Source: Ignisphaera cupida | GTDB taxonomy: Archaea; Thermoproteota; Thermoprotei_A; Sulfolobales; Ignisphaeraceae | DNA length: 64,000 bases | Assembly: GCF_030186535.1 (NCBI RefSeq) | Contig: NZ_JASNVW010000001.1 | Coordinates: 496,001-560,000 of the forward strand | Reading direction: 5' to 3' | Part shown: piece after piece, positions 16,102 through 24,623 of the stretch | How the letters are laid out: every line of letters begins with the position of its first letter | Position numbering within the stretch: the stretch's first letter is position 1 | Position numbers and translations under genes: made by a program | The notes under the pieces: generated by a model | The model's database searches: none | Told to the model about the DNA's origin: nothing | Seen by the model: the letters and a program-made list of their open reading frames with translations, nothing else

Positions 16102-17960
16102 TATGGTTTTACAGGCTGAATATAGCTTAGTGTGGGTCTTTTGCTTAAATAGATGGGCATGGCCATACTAACTTTTGGATACCCTTCTAATTCTTTCTCA
16201 AGAACTTTAATAAACTCATCTATTGTCATGCTTTTTTGCACTCCCTCAGTTCTGATCCTAACATTTACTGTATTTGTTTTAGCTTCTCTTTCACCAACAA
16301 CTACTACATAGGGTATCCACTCAACTCCTGCATCACGAATTTTTTTACCTAAACTCTCATCCCTATCATCTATATCAACCCTAATTCCATGCGACATAAG
16401 TATTTGTGCATTCTTCACTGCATACTCTAAATACTCTCTAGATACGGGAATTACCCTAACTTGTATTGGTGAAAGCCAAAGTGGTAATGTTGGTGGAACA
16501 CCTTCTTTTTCCTTTTTCGCAATAGTGTCAAAAACCATGTATATATATCTCTCTATAGAGCCTATAATAGCAGTATGTATTATTACAGGATATTTCTCAT
16601 TACCATTTTCATCAATATATCTTATGTTAAACCTTTTCGCGTTTCCAACATCTATTTGCCATGTCGCTATTTCCCTTGGTCTATTAAGCTCATCGATTAT
16701 CACATACTCAACATTTATAACCCAGTAGTATATGCCTGCAGGATACACCGTTACAAGTACTGGCTTACCCTCATTTTTAACAAGCTCTACAATAAAGTTG
16801 AAATGTGTATTGAGAAAATCCTCTGTAACATTGTATATAGCTAAATACTCTCTACCAACTTTCCTAGCTTCCTCAATAATCTTGTTTCGTACAAGAAGAG
16901 CTATTTTCTTAGCCTCCTCAAGATCCTTTGTCAATATATGCAAATCAGGCATGTGAAATCTTCTTAGCCTAAACCCCAGAACAAGTTCACCACTTTGCTC
17001 ATACCTATAACTATCAGCTACTTCAAACATTCCAAGCGGAAGATCTTTATAGCTCAAGACCCAGTCTTTTAATATTGAAAATTGCTGATAGCATGCAGCA
17101 AATCTAAGAATAAATCTATCTACATCCATTTCAACTTCATACATTCTTTCTCCAAACAACTCAGCATGCTGTTTAACAGCTTCAGCATTTAAACTAAACA
17201 TGTTTGTGCCCTTAACCCTAAAAACTGGTATTCCAAGATCATTTGCTGTATTCCAGGAATATTGGGAAACAGCTTCGAATATTATAGTTGCATGAGGTTC
17301 AAATCTCATATGACCCTTATCTGAAAGATCTTCCCATTCAAAACCAAATTTTCTTAGATATTGGTAAACCTTGCCCTGACCACCCTCAACTTCTTTTCTA
17401 AACACCTCCTTCTCAACAAGTATTTTAAATTCATCATCTTTAAAACTATATTCCTCAGGCTTTATTAAAGCACCTTCAGGTGTTAGAATGTAATACTTCT
17501 TCTCAATAGATCTTCTAGTGATTTTTTCAACTGGTTTTATAGTCTTAGACAACTCACTTAGTGGATGTCCATAACAATGAAGCTTAAACTCTTTATACCA
17601 TCCAAATGGAGCTCTATAAACCTTGTCTTCACCTACCAACATCCTTAATCTGTTAGCAAATTCATCAAGAATTTTCTTAGCTGTTTCAGGTGGTGCTAAA
17701 GAAGATGATAAGTGTGCATATGGATAAACGAGAATGTTTTTGGCTTCAACATTTTTATATGTTTCTAAAACTTGTTGTACTGCATTCTCAATAACAGCTT
17801 CAACATTTTTTTCATCGCCTTCTTCAATAGTTGTGAAAACAACAAGAACGTTCTCAAGATTTTTCTCAGCAATTTCATCTGTAATTGCCTCAGCTTTCTC
17901 AACAGCTTTTTCTCTTGCTTTATACCAAAATTCTTTAGCGTGTATAAGCAGTAATCGCAA
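16101..17960 (-). CDS. thrS: Threonyl-tRNA synthetase
   Basis: This class II aminoacyl-tRNA synthetase charges tRNA-Thr. From the chosen TTG start at 17960 the protein is about 619 residues and opens MRLLLIHAKEFWYKAREKA, the start of the archaeal D-aminoacyl-tRNA-deacylase-like editing domain. An in-frame ATG at 18002 adds 14 residues that do not fit the family. The catalytic domain includes motif 2 region FRLRRFHMPDLHIL and motif 3 region LPLWLSPIQVRVIPVS leading into the anticodon-binding domain. The protein combines editing, catalytic and anticodon domains in one chain. It is divergent from radA. Confidence 0.94.
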   Translation of the reverse strand: MRLLLIHAKEFWYKAREKAVEKAEAITDEIAEKNLENVLVVFTTIEEGDEKNVEAVIENAVQQVLETYKNVEAKNILVYPYAHLSSSLAPPETAKKILDEFANRLRMLVGEDKVYRAPFGWYKEFKLHCYGHPLSELSKTIKPVEKITRRSIEKKYYILTPEGALIKPEEYSFKDDEFKILVEKEVFRKEVEGGQGKVYQYLRKFGFEWEDLSDKGHMRFEPHATIIFEAVSQYSWNTANDLGIPVFRVKGTNMFSLNAEAVKQHAELFGERMYEVEMDVDRFILRFAACYQQFSILKDWVLSYKDLPLGMFEVADSYRYEQSGELVLGFRLRRFHMPDLHILTKDLEEAKKIALLVRNKIIEEARKVGREYLAIYNVTEDFLNTHFNFIVELVKNEGKPVLVTVYPAGIYYWVINVEYVIIDELNRPREIATWQIDVGNAKRFNIRYIDENGNEKYPVIIHTAIIGSIERYIYMVFDTIAKKEKEGVPPTLPLWLSPIQVRVIPVSREYLEYAVKNAQILMSHGIRVDIDDRDESLGKKIRDAGVEWIPYVVVVGEREAKTNTVNVRIRTEGVQKSMTIDEFIKVLEKELEGYPKVSMAMPIYLSKRPTLSYIQPVKP

Positions 17961-18061
17961 CGATTTTGCACCACATGGTGTGTGAATACTATTTTTATGC
18001 AAAATGTTTCTAGTTCAATATAAGGCTTTTTGAATATGGTTTGTTTCGCTCTAGACTCTAA

Positions 18062-18092
18062 CAATATATTAGCTTTTTTCTAATATATTAGC
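18062..18092. promoter_or_regulatory. Duplicated TATA-like palindromic motif between thrS and radA
   Basis: The 11-base motif AATATATTAGC occurs twice, at 18063-18073 and 18082-18092, separated by a T/C run. Each contains an AT palindrome, and the two together can pair as CTAATATATTAG. The second copy ends 7 bases before the radA TTG start, and the first lies about 100 bases from the thrS start. They may be TATA elements of the divergent promoters or a shared regulator site. Confidence 0.4.
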
Positions 18093-18099
18093 ACTGAGT

Positions 18100-19068
18100 T
18101 TGGGTGAAAGTGTGTCTGCAGCTGAGAGAAAGGTGAAGAGCTTAGAGGATCTTGGAATATCATCTACAATACTTAAAAAACTGCAGGAAATGGGAATAAC
18201 AACTATAGAAGCACTAGCTGCTGCTAACCCACAAGAGCTTAGTCAAAATCTTGCCATTCCTCTTCCAACTGTGCAAAAACTTGTATCACAAGCAAGAGCT
18301 GCTCTTGGTCTCGGATTTAAAACAGCTTTGGAAATAAAGAAGGAGAGAATGAGCCTACCGAAAATAACTACAGGTAGTAAGAATCTTGATAACCTGCTTG
18401 GTGGAGGTGTTGAGGTTAAAACAATAACAGAGTTCTTTGGTGAGTTTGGTAGTGGAAAAACTCAGTTATGTCACCAACTTGCAGTAAATGTTCAGTTACC
18501 ACTTGAGAAAGGAGGTCTTAGTAGAAAAGCTGTATATATCGATACTGAAGGCACTTTCAGATGGGAGAGAATAGAGGCAATGGCAAGAGGGCTTGGTCTT
18601 GATCCAGATAAAACAATGGAGAACATCTTTTATGTTAGAGCTGTTAACAGTGATCATCAAATGGCTGTTGTTGAGGAGCTAAAAGAGCTTATTCCCAAAG
18701 AAGACATAGGACTTGTAGTAGTAGATTCAGTAACAGGTCATTTTAGAGCTGAATACCCAGGACGAGAAAATCTTGCAGTAAGACAGCAAAAACTTAATAG
18801 ACACCTCCACCAATTAATGTCTCTTGCCGAATTATTTGATGTTGCTGTTGTTGTAACGAATCAGGTTATGGCAAGACCTGATGTATTCTATGGAGATCCA
18901 ACAACAGCTATAGGTGGTCATGTACTTTATCACGCACCTGGTGTTAGAGTTCAGTTAAAGAAGAGTAGAGGTAATAGAAGAATTGCAAGAATTGTTGATG
19001 CACCACACCTACCCGAGAGTGAAGCTGTTTTTGCAATAACTGAAGTTGGTATTAGAGATCCAGAGTAG
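18100..19068 (+). CDS. radA: DNA repair and recombination protein RadA
   Basis: This archaeal RecA/Rad51-family recombinase forms filaments on ssDNA and catalyses strand exchange. Its 322 residues comprise a helix-hairpin-helix N-terminal domain ([25 protein letters not shown]), the polymerisation linker ([17 protein letters not shown]) and the ATPase core with Walker [10 protein letters not shown] near residues 113-121 and Walker B LVVVDSV near 204. The L2 region contains [19 protein letters not shown]. The start is TTG at 18100, which gives the usual short N-terminal tail. It is divergent from thrS, with repeated AT-rich motifs between them. Confidence 0.97.
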   Translation: MGESVSAAERKVKSLEDLGISSTILKKLQEMGITTIEALAAANPQELSQNLAIPLPTVQKLVSQARAALGLGFKTALEIKKERMSLPKITTGSKNLDNLLGGGVEVKTITEFFGEFGSGKTQLCHQLAVNVQLPLEKGGLSRKAVYIDTEGTFRWERIEAMARGLGLDPDKTMENIFYVRAVNSDHQMAVVEELKELIPKEDIGLVVVDSVTGHFRAEYPGRENLAVRQQKLNRHLHQLMSLAELFDVAVVVTNQVMARPDVFYGDPTTAIGGHVLYHAPGVRVQLKKSRGNRRIARIVDAPHLPESEAVFAITEVGIRDPE

Positions 19069-19106
19069 TAGTAACGTTTCCAATTGAGAGTATTGGAGAT
19101 AAAGCT

Positions 19107-19880
19107 TTGGAGACGGTAATAGAATATGTTATAGCTATCGTAGCACTATCTTCATTTGTTCTTGCAGGTTTTTTCGATTGGAAGACTAGAGAAATTAATC
19201 CAAAGATATGGATAATTCCCATATCTACTGGTGTTGCAATGAATGCTATCTACATATTCCTAATGAAAAACCATTGTGTTAACAGCATTTTGCTTTTTCA
19301 AATAGGTATAACAACATTCTTAGTTATTCTCATAGCTGTTCTAGTCTTTGTTTTTAATCTTCTTGGTGGAGCAGACTTCATGGGGATGATCTCATTTGCT
19401 GCTTTATATCCATTTAATAGACTGTTTGCATGCAATTACAAAATGTTTACAGAAAACAATATTTACATCTTTTTACTTAATTTCTTGCCTCCAATACTAT
19501 GGCTTTTAATAATCCATTCAATCATCATGGTGTTATTCATTCTAGAAAATGCTATTTCCAACATTATTAAATATAGGGAAATTCAGCAACTTAACCTTTC
19601 TCTATGCAGAAAACTATTTCTTATAGTTTTCAATAGGTTTATGCGTGTAGAGGAGTATTTGAAGAAAAAATTCTATTACCCTGTCTATGTTCCAGGTATT
19701 ATCGATAGACTTACTTTCAACATATATGAAGATGATGATGCATGGAAAAAGAAGTTGGAGAAACTACCCAAAGATACTATAATTGTTGTTTCTTGGGGTA
19801 TTCCAATGGTTTCTTTTCTATCTATTTCCATAGCAATTTACGTAACTTTGTACATGATGTTTTACTTGTCTATTACTTGA
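19107..19880 (+). CDS. Type IV prepilin/preflagellin peptidase (A24, PibD-like)
   Basis: This membrane aspartyl protease cleaves class III signal peptides of archaeal pilins, archaellins and binding proteins. It has several hydrophobic segments. The first catalytic Asp lies in FDWKTREINPKIW near residue 23, and the second in LLGGADFMGMISF (GxGD-like, here GGAD) near residue 86-93. An additional loop and membrane segments precede a charged C-terminal part and a last hydrophobic helix. The start TTG at 19107 is 38 bases after radA. No pilin gene is next to it in this window, so it probably acts as a general peptidase. Confidence 0.82.
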   Translation: METVIEYVIAIVALSSFVLAGFFDWKTREINPKIWIIPISTGVAMNAIYIFLMKNHCVNSILLFQIGITTFLVILIAVLVFVFNLLGGADFMGMISFAALYPFNRLFACNYKMFTENNIYIFLLNFLPPILWLLIIHSIIMVLFILENAISNIIKYREIQQLNLSLCRKLFLIVFNRFMRVEEYLKKKFYYPVYVPGIIDRLTFNIYEDDDAWKKKLEKLPKDTIIVVSWGIPMVSFLSISIAIYVTLYMMFYLSIT

Positions 19881-19954
19881 TTTATGAAAAACTTTAATAG
19901 AGGTTTGATTAATATGTGAGTTGAAGCAATGATTGAGTTAGGTGACAATGCCTC

Positions 19955-20455
19955 GTGACTAGTGAAAGAAAGATTTTGTGGGCGCCATGGAGAGAATCTT
20001 ATGTGGTGCAGTACCACAGTGGTGAATGTATATTTTGCAAGGCGCTAAACCAAGATGATGCTACAAATCATGTCGTTTATAGATCTAGATACAGCATAGC
20101 ATTGTTGAATAGATACCCCTATAACAATGGCCATGTAATGATTGCTCCAACTAGGCATGTACCAAGTTTTGAAATGCTTTCTGATGATGAGTTATTAGAC
20201 TTGGTTAAAACCGTGTCAATTGTTTTAAAAGCTCTTAGAAATTGCTATAATCCGCAAGGCTTTAACATTGGTGCTAACATTGGTAAAGCCGCTGGGGCCG
20301 GAATAGAGGGTCATTTGCATATACATGTTGTTCCAAGATGGAATGGAGATACAAATTTCATGCCTGTTATAGCAAATGCAAAGGTGATTCCAGAAGATCT
20401 TAATGCGAGTTGGAGAAAGATTAGAAGCTGTTTGGAGAAAGCTAGTTCAGAATAG
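19955..20455 (+). CDS. HIT-family nucleotide hydrolase/transferase
   Basis: This 166-residue histidine-triad protein acts on dinucleoside polyphosphates or AMP conjugates. The HIT motif GHLHIHVVPRW is near residues 117-127. An N-terminal CIFC cysteine pair matches the zinc-bearing subgroup, with the further conserved segment LLNRYPYNNGHVMIAP. The start GTG at 19955 leads into the typical KILWAPWRESYV. On the opposite strand the 3' end overlaps a C/D sRNA by 9 bases. Biological substrate unknown. Confidence 0.88.
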   Translation: MTSERKILWAPWRESYVVQYHSGECIFCKALNQDDATNHVVYRSRYSIALLNRYPYNNGHVMIAPTRHVPSFEMLSDDELLDLVKTVSIVLKALRNCYNPQGFNIGANIGKAAGAGIEGHLHIHVVPRWNGDTNFMPVIANAKVIPEDLNASWRKIRSCLEKASSE

Positions 20456-20495
20456 AGCCCCTCATCACATTTTCAGATTTGCTACATAACATCAC
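20447..20495 (-). ncRNA. Box C/D sRNA antisense to the HIT gene's 3' end
   Basis: Read on the minus strand, box C is GTGATGT (20489-20495, one mismatch at the end), guide 1 is TATGTAGCAAAT (20477-20488), D' is CTGA (20473-20476), the spacer is 5 nt, C' is TGATGA (20462-20467), guide 2 is GGGGCTCTATT (20451-20461) and box D is CTGA (20447-20450). Guide lengths of 12 and 11 nt and the 49-nt total are typical. The last guide and box D lie opposite the final codons and stop of the HIT gene. Confidence 0.72.
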
Positions 20496-20626
20496 TTCAA
20501 ACACATTTTAATCTATGTTTTGCATCCTTAAAAAGTTTCTTCACATCAGCTTGTCTAACATTTAATCCCCATATCCGCAAAGTTTATAATTTAGGAAAGG
20601 ATGTAGTGAAGTGGGTGTAAAGGTGC

Positions 20627-21253
20627 ATGGCCCAGCAACAACAGTTATCCTCTAGCGAAATTGCCAAGAGAGCTTCAGCTTCTATTGTAAGGGTTGTGCT
20701 ATATATTGTGTTGTATGTGCTTATCTTTGCTGCTGTTCACTATGTCATATCAACTTTGTTACCTCAACACAATATAGTGGTAACTGATTATGAGATCTAT
20801 GTACAAATATTGCTTGCTTTGCTGTTTGGCTACCTGATTGTTAGCGGCATTGCAACATTCTTTTACTGGGCAACAAGAGCAAAATATGATCATCCAACAG
20901 CTGCTGCCATAAGAAATGTTGTTAGAATAGTTGGTGTAGGTGCAATGGTTGCTGCAATAGCTGGAGGGGTTGCTGGAGGTGCAGCCGGTGTTGCGCTAGG
21001 AGGTTTTCTTGGTATTGTCATAGGCTTTGCATCGCAACAAGTTTTGGGACAGGCAGTAGCAGGGCTTTTCCTATTAATTGCAAGACCATTTAGAATAGGT
21101 GATAGCGTTGTTATTGCTGGTGAAGATGGTGTCGTAGAAGATGTTGCAACACTCTTCACAACAGTAATTAAAGCTGATGGAACAAGAGTCCTAATACCAA
21201 ACAACACAATAATAGGAGGAAAAATATATCTAAAACCAAAACAAACACAATAA
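20627..21253 (+). CDS. Small MscS-type mechanosensitive channel
   Basis: This 208-residue membrane protein has three predicted helices. The pore-lining third helix is rich in Gly and Ala (IAGGVAGGAAGVALGGFLGIVIGFASQQVLGQAVAG) and is followed by the MscS beta-domain start RPFRIGDSVVIAGEDGVVEDVATLFTTVIKADGTRVLIPNN. This is the canonical MscS core. The C-terminal alpha/beta domain is largely absent, as in minimal archaeal homologues. The channel would open under membrane tension to release solutes. The ATG at 20627 gives a Gln/Ser-rich tail and then the first membrane helix. Confidence 0.9.
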   Translation: MAQQQQLSSSEIAKRASASIVRVVLYIVLYVLIFAAVHYVISTLLPQHNIVVTDYEIYVQILLALLFGYLIVSGIATFFYWATRAKYDHPTAAAIRNVVRIVGVGAMVAAIAGGVAGGAAGVALGGFLGIVIGFASQQVLGQAVAGLFLLIARPFRIGDSVVIAGEDGVVEDVATLFTTVIKADGTRVLIPNNTIIGGKIYLKPKQTQ

Positions 21254-21317
21254 ACTTTTAGCCAAAAACAAATCCTTTTTTTAACAAACATCTAAAATCA
21301 TTACAACAATTGAAAGT

Positions 21318-21340
21318 CTCGTCCTTTGGGGTGGGGATGG
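21318..21340 (+). repeat. Weak IS605-like end hairpin
   Basis: The sequence CTCGTCCTTTGGGGTGGGG, followed by ATGG, resembles the imperfect hairpin found at archaeal IS200/IS605 right ends (CTC-N2-CC-TT-GG-N-GGG-A-NGG). It is degenerate and has no tnpB next to it. It may be an older relic paired with the clearer one at 21.5-21.6 kb. Confidence 0.3.
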
Positions 21341-21460
21341 AAATTTGTAAGCTATGTGTTCTCTGATATCTCTGATGATGATTGGTATGTGTGAGTCTCG
21401 GAGGTTAATCTCTAGCAATACTCAATAGAAATACTAGATGCATATGGTCAAGTCTATGCC

Positions 21461-21591
21461 TCCAAGGCAATGATAAATCAATAACCCAAGCCCCGAGAGG
21501 AGTAGGGGCGACGGGTCGGAGACCAGGCCCAGAACCAAACCCTCCCAGCTCTAACAAGAACCCTCACCCTTAAGAGCGAGGAGAAGGTCAG
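21461..21591 (+). mobile_element. IS605-type tnpB 3'-end relic / orphan guide-RNA scaffold
   Basis: This GC-rich island contains hairpin GCCCC/GGGGC (21490-21494/21505-21509) and, near the end, the imperfect hairpin CTC-A-CCCTTAAGAG-C-GAG (21563-21580) followed by GAGAAGGTCAG. This is the pattern I know from right ends of archaeal IS200/IS605 elements. In one frame it reads NPSPERSRGDGSETRPRTKPSQL then stop, resembling the basic tail of such TnpBs, but stops occur just upstream and no nuclease domain remains. It lies 46 bases upstream of tRNA-Arg. The assignment is by pattern only. Confidence 0.45.
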
Positions 21592-21637
21592 CACATACTA
21601 CAAAGCTGATAAACTTCTTTGTCAAAAACTATAGAAA

Positions 21638-21715
21638 GGGCCCGTAGCTTAGCTTGGATAAAGCGCCGGCCTCCGGAGCCGGAGACCCGGGGTTCAAATC
21701 CCCGCGGGCCCGCCA
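21638..21715 (+). tRNA. tRNA-Arg(CCG) with encoded CCA
   Basis: A full cloverleaf can be drawn. The acceptor is GGGCCCG/CGGGCCC (21638-21644/21705-21711). The D arm contains GCTTAGCTTGGATAAAGC. The anticodon stem CCGGC/GCCGG encloses loop CTCCGGA, giving anticodon CCG, which reads CGG. The T arm is GGGG-TTCAAAT-CCCC. Discriminator G is at 21712, followed by genomic CCA (21713-21715). No intron is present. A possible TATA element, ATAAAC, lies near 21609, about 29 bases upstream. The downstream 330 bases to the next gene are AT-rich and hold nothing that I recognise. Confidence 0.95.
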
Positions 21716-22055
21716 TGTAATATGTTGTGAGCAAAAATGAGAAGATAAAGCATGTGTCTTATTATAATTGCAATTTATGTTTTATACATAAATGTTTGAC
21801 ATGATATACTGCATGAAGTGTGCCAATGATATATGATGTCAATACACAAAAATAGTTACTCTGATCTTAACAATAATGATGAGCTCGGACTGTGCAATTA
21901 TTTAATATTGAAAATATTAGATAATTACAATGTTATTTGAGTTTTTGGTTGTACTTAAAAATCATTTATTTCCTTATTTAATTTTATTAGTTTCATTAAC
22001 TAAGATTTGTTATTGTTAAGTTTTTAAAGCTATATAAAAGGAGGTAATGTTTGGG

Positions 22056-23183
22056 GTGCATATGGATTTTGAGAAGCTCCTACAGAGAGAACTTGAACTC
22101 AATGATGGCATACTAAAATTGAAACCTAATTTTGTAGCTAGGTTTTATCCTTCACTAGGTAGACTTGGTGTTAAGAAGAATTATGTTGAGGGTTTGGGAT
22201 GGTTTAGTGAACGATGGCTAGCTTCTTGTGTATCCGTACTTGGCTCAGAAACCTATGGCTTATCAAAAATTGTGTTTACTCATGAGGCTGAGGTTGCAGA
22301 AATGTTTTTTCGAGATGCCATAAAAGCATTACCTGAGGTTCTTCTTGGACCCTATGCTAAATTAAATAACTACTCTTTTGGTGTTCTAACAAAGTTATTG
22401 GATCCAGGAGTGCAAATACCGTTGCATTTCCATGCCATGGAATATCACGCGAGAAAATATTGGCGTTCTAATCCCAAAGAGGAAGCATACTACTACTTAC
22501 CACATGAAGAAATAGGGCCAACACCATACGTACATCTAGGTCTTTTTCCAGATGTTTCAGAGGAGGAAATACTGCAGCGTTTAAAGCAGTGGAGTGATGA
22601 CACCATCTTAGATTATTCCCCAGCTTATCTATGTAGAGTTGGAGAAGGTTTTCATGTGCTTTCAGGAGTACTACATGCACCATGTACTCTCTTGACACTT
22701 GAAGCACAAGAAGAATCTGATGTTGGAACAATTCTACAAGCTTTATGGAATGGCAAGATCTTGCCAAAGGAACAATTCTTGTTAAATGGCCCTAAAACAG
22801 AAGAGGAAATACTAGAAATGATTAATTGGGATGTAAACAAAGACCCCAAGTTTCACAGAAAGTATCGATTAAAACCAGAAATTATTACCGAAACCAATGA
22901 ATACATTGAAAAATGGATTTTCAACCCAATTAAAATAAGAAAATTTGCAGGAAAGGAGATAGTAATAAAGCCTGGTTCAAGTATCAAATTTAGTGAAAAA
23001 GGGCCTTTCCTACTCTATGTACATAGTGGAAAAGGAAGAGTAAATAACATCGATGTTGAAGGAAAGAATGTGGGAAAGGATGAGCTATTCATATCCTATG
23101 AGGGAGCTAAGGAATATACAATCACTAACACTAGCAACGAGAATTTAGTCGTATATAAGATTTTTCCACCAAACGTATACTAA
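22056..23183 (+). CDS. Cupin protein related to class I mannose-6-phosphate isomerase
   Basis: The protein of about 375 residues has type I phosphomannose-isomerase features. The metal-binding segment is QIPLHFHAMEYHARKYW. EAYYYLPHEEIGPTPYVHLGL follows, and HVLSGVLHAPCTLLTLEAQEESD supplies further His/Glu ligands. The C-terminal second cupin ends with DELFISYEGAKEYTITNTSNENLVVYKIFPP. A strong ribosome-binding site GGAGGT is at 22040-22045. GTG 22056 has the best spacing from it (10 bases); ATG 22047 is too close, and ATG 22062 is also in frame. The substrate could be a sugar phosphate, but no sugar genes adjoin. Confidence 0.75.
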   Translation: MHMDFEKLLQRELELNDGILKLKPNFVARFYPSLGRLGVKKNYVEGLGWFSERWLASCVSVLGSETYGLSKIVFTHEAEVAEMFFRDAIKALPEVLLGPYAKLNNYSFGVLTKLLDPGVQIPLHFHAMEYHARKYWRSNPKEEAYYYLPHEEIGPTPYVHLGLFPDVSEEEILQRLKQWSDDTILDYSPAYLCRVGEGFHVLSGVLHAPCTLLTLEAQEESDVGTILQALWNGKILPKEQFLLNGPKTEEEILEMINWDVNKDPKFHRKYRLKPEIITETNEYIEKWIFNPIKIRKFAGKEIVIKPGSSIKFSEKGPFLLYVHSGKGRVNNIDVEGKNVGKDELFISYEGAKEYTITNTSNENLVVYKIFPPNVY

Positions 23184-23501
23184 AATGAACTTTAGACTTT
23201 TAAATACTCTTTAACTTGATAGTTTGCATAATCTTGAAAACTGAAACTATAAAAGTATAGAAAAGTCAATTCTAAAACCCTAAAGTTTGCAAACCTTAGG
23301 TAATTAAGGGCAATTGTCTTAGAAAAATCTTTTGCATATTATTAAATAGATTGCTTCTCCTAGATGGCAGAATTTATCATATTCATTAATCTTGCAATCA
23401 ACAATATTTTTATCTTCTAATTAAGCTTACATTGAATTTCTTCATGATAGTTAATAATTCACCTGTGAATCACATATAAAACATTATATTTTTATTATCC
23501 T
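23184..23501. other. Intergenic region with a near-palindrome
   Basis: This is about 320 AT-rich bases between convergent genes. The only structure noticed is a near-perfect 20-base palindrome at about 23281-23300 (CTAAAG-TTTGCAAA-CCTTAG) with two central-flank mismatches. It could be a terminator-like hairpin or a binding site. I see no reading frame or RNA gene that I can defend. Confidence 0.35.
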
Positions 23502-23918
23502 TTAATTAAAATAATCTTCCTCAACAATCTCAATTTCCTCTAAACCTTTTTCTTTATTGTATGTCCAGGCTTTGTAGGAACCTTTAACATTGTTTATTAT
23601 TATCCACGGTACTTCCCATAATCTCATGTTTTTTAAATCGAGGTTGCTGGGTACAGGATCCGCGGGATGGCTATGAATAAGAGCTATTATTTCAAGTCCT
23701 TTCCCCTCTGCTTGTTTATAAACATTGTACATGCACATGGGATCTGCTAAAAACTCTGTTTCTGGGTTTTTAGCAATGTTCTTGCATTCAATTATATCCA
23801 CAATTCTATAAGCACTTACCTCAATCTTTCCAATGCCAAAGAATATTCTCTCAATGTGTGAGTTCATGCATTTACTTATTACTTCCCTAAATTTTTCTGC
23901 TTTCACATAGATTTTCAT
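23502..23918 (-). CDS. JAMM/MPN+ metalloprotease (desampylase-like)
   Basis: This 138-residue single-domain protein has the JAMM signature HSHPADPVPSNLDLKNM: two zinc-ligand His residues, then Ser and Asp at the family spacing, near residues 81-98. The N-terminal half supplies the usual central sheet. Proteins of this size in archaea (HvJAMM1 type) cleave ubiquitin-like SAMP modifiers from their targets. The GG-ended beta-grasp protein at 12.3-12.5 kb is a candidate substrate. The gene is isolated between convergent and divergent neighbours. Confidence 0.88.
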   Translation of the reverse strand: MKIYVKAEKFREVISKCMNSHIERIFFGIGKIEVSAYRIVDIIECKNIAKNPETEFLADPMCMYNVYKQAEGKGLEIIALIHSHPADPVPSNLDLKNMRLWEVPWIIINNVKGSYKAWTYNKEKGLEEIEIVEEDYFN

Positions 23919-24030
23919 TTTCGTTCAAATAGTATTGTATTATGATGCGCTTTATACTTTTTGGTAATTGATGTCTATGTTATTCTTATATTAATCTATG
24001 CTTATATTTTTGTCTTAGGCATATTAAAAA

Positions 24031-24621
24031 TTGATGAATATGATAAGTATTAATGCATTGGTAGAGATTTTTACTATAGCTTTATCTGTGTTTTTTGCTG
24101 AGTTGGGGGATAAAACAATGCTTTCTACAGCTTTTCTTGCTTTGCATACTAGAAGGTTTTTAGCTATTTTCATTGTTTCTCTAAGTGCTTTTGTAGCTGC
24201 AAATATTTTGCCTATTTTTCTTGGTTGTTTTATTGGTGGTTTTGTAGAGAATTATTTTACGAGGATTGGTGCTGCCATAGTTTTTATGTTTATTGGTTTC
24301 TGGATTTTGTTTAGCAAAGACAAAGGCTTTGCAAATATAAGTAAAGGGCTTGCATCATGTTTCTTTGCAGTATTCTTGTCTGAGCTAGGCGATAAGACTC
24401 AGCTAACAGTAGCTTCCTATGCAATGATTTTTAGAGATCCGATCTCCACTCTTCTTGGTGGCGTAATTGGTTATGCTCTTGCAAATGCTATTGGAGTTAT
24501 TTTAGCAAAACTCATTGGTATTAAAATAAGTTATAGAGGTATTAGATTTGTGGCTGGAGTAGCTTTCATAGCTATAGGGCTAATGCTTTTATTATACATA
24601 GTTTTAGTGAATAAGCCATAA
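24031..24621 (+). CDS. GDT1/UPF0016 family cation transporter
   Basis: This 196-residue integral membrane protein has the internal duplication of the GDT1/TMEM165 family. Motif ExGDKT occurs twice, as AELGDKTMLST near residue 22 and SELGDKTQLTVASYAM near residue 115, each followed by three hydrophobic helices. Family members exchange Ca2+ or Mn2+ for protons. Possible starts are TTG 24031, ATG 24034 and ATG 24040; the last gives the shortest leader before the first helix. It is convergent with the DUF123 gene, ending 2 bases before its stop. Confidence 0.9.
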   Translation: MMNMISINALVEIFTIALSVFFAELGDKTMLSTAFLALHTRRFLAIFIVSLSAFVAANILPIFLGCFIGGFVENYFTRIGAAIVFMFIGFWILFSKDKGFANISKGLASCFFAVFLSELGDKTQLTVASYAMIFRDPISTLLGGVIGYALANAIGVILAKLIGIKISYRGIRFVAGVAFIAIGLMLLLYIVLVNKP

Positions 24622-24623
24622 AA

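Noticed and set aside
21370-21400. TGATGATGA as box C of another sRNA
   Set aside because: No acceptable D', C' or D boxes follow at guide-length distances.
21835-21905. Plus-strand C/D-like motifs (ATGATGT, CTGA, ATGATGA, CTGT) after tRNA-Arg
   Set aside because: Spacing is wrong: a 21-nt first guide, a 7-nt second guide and a non-consensus final box.
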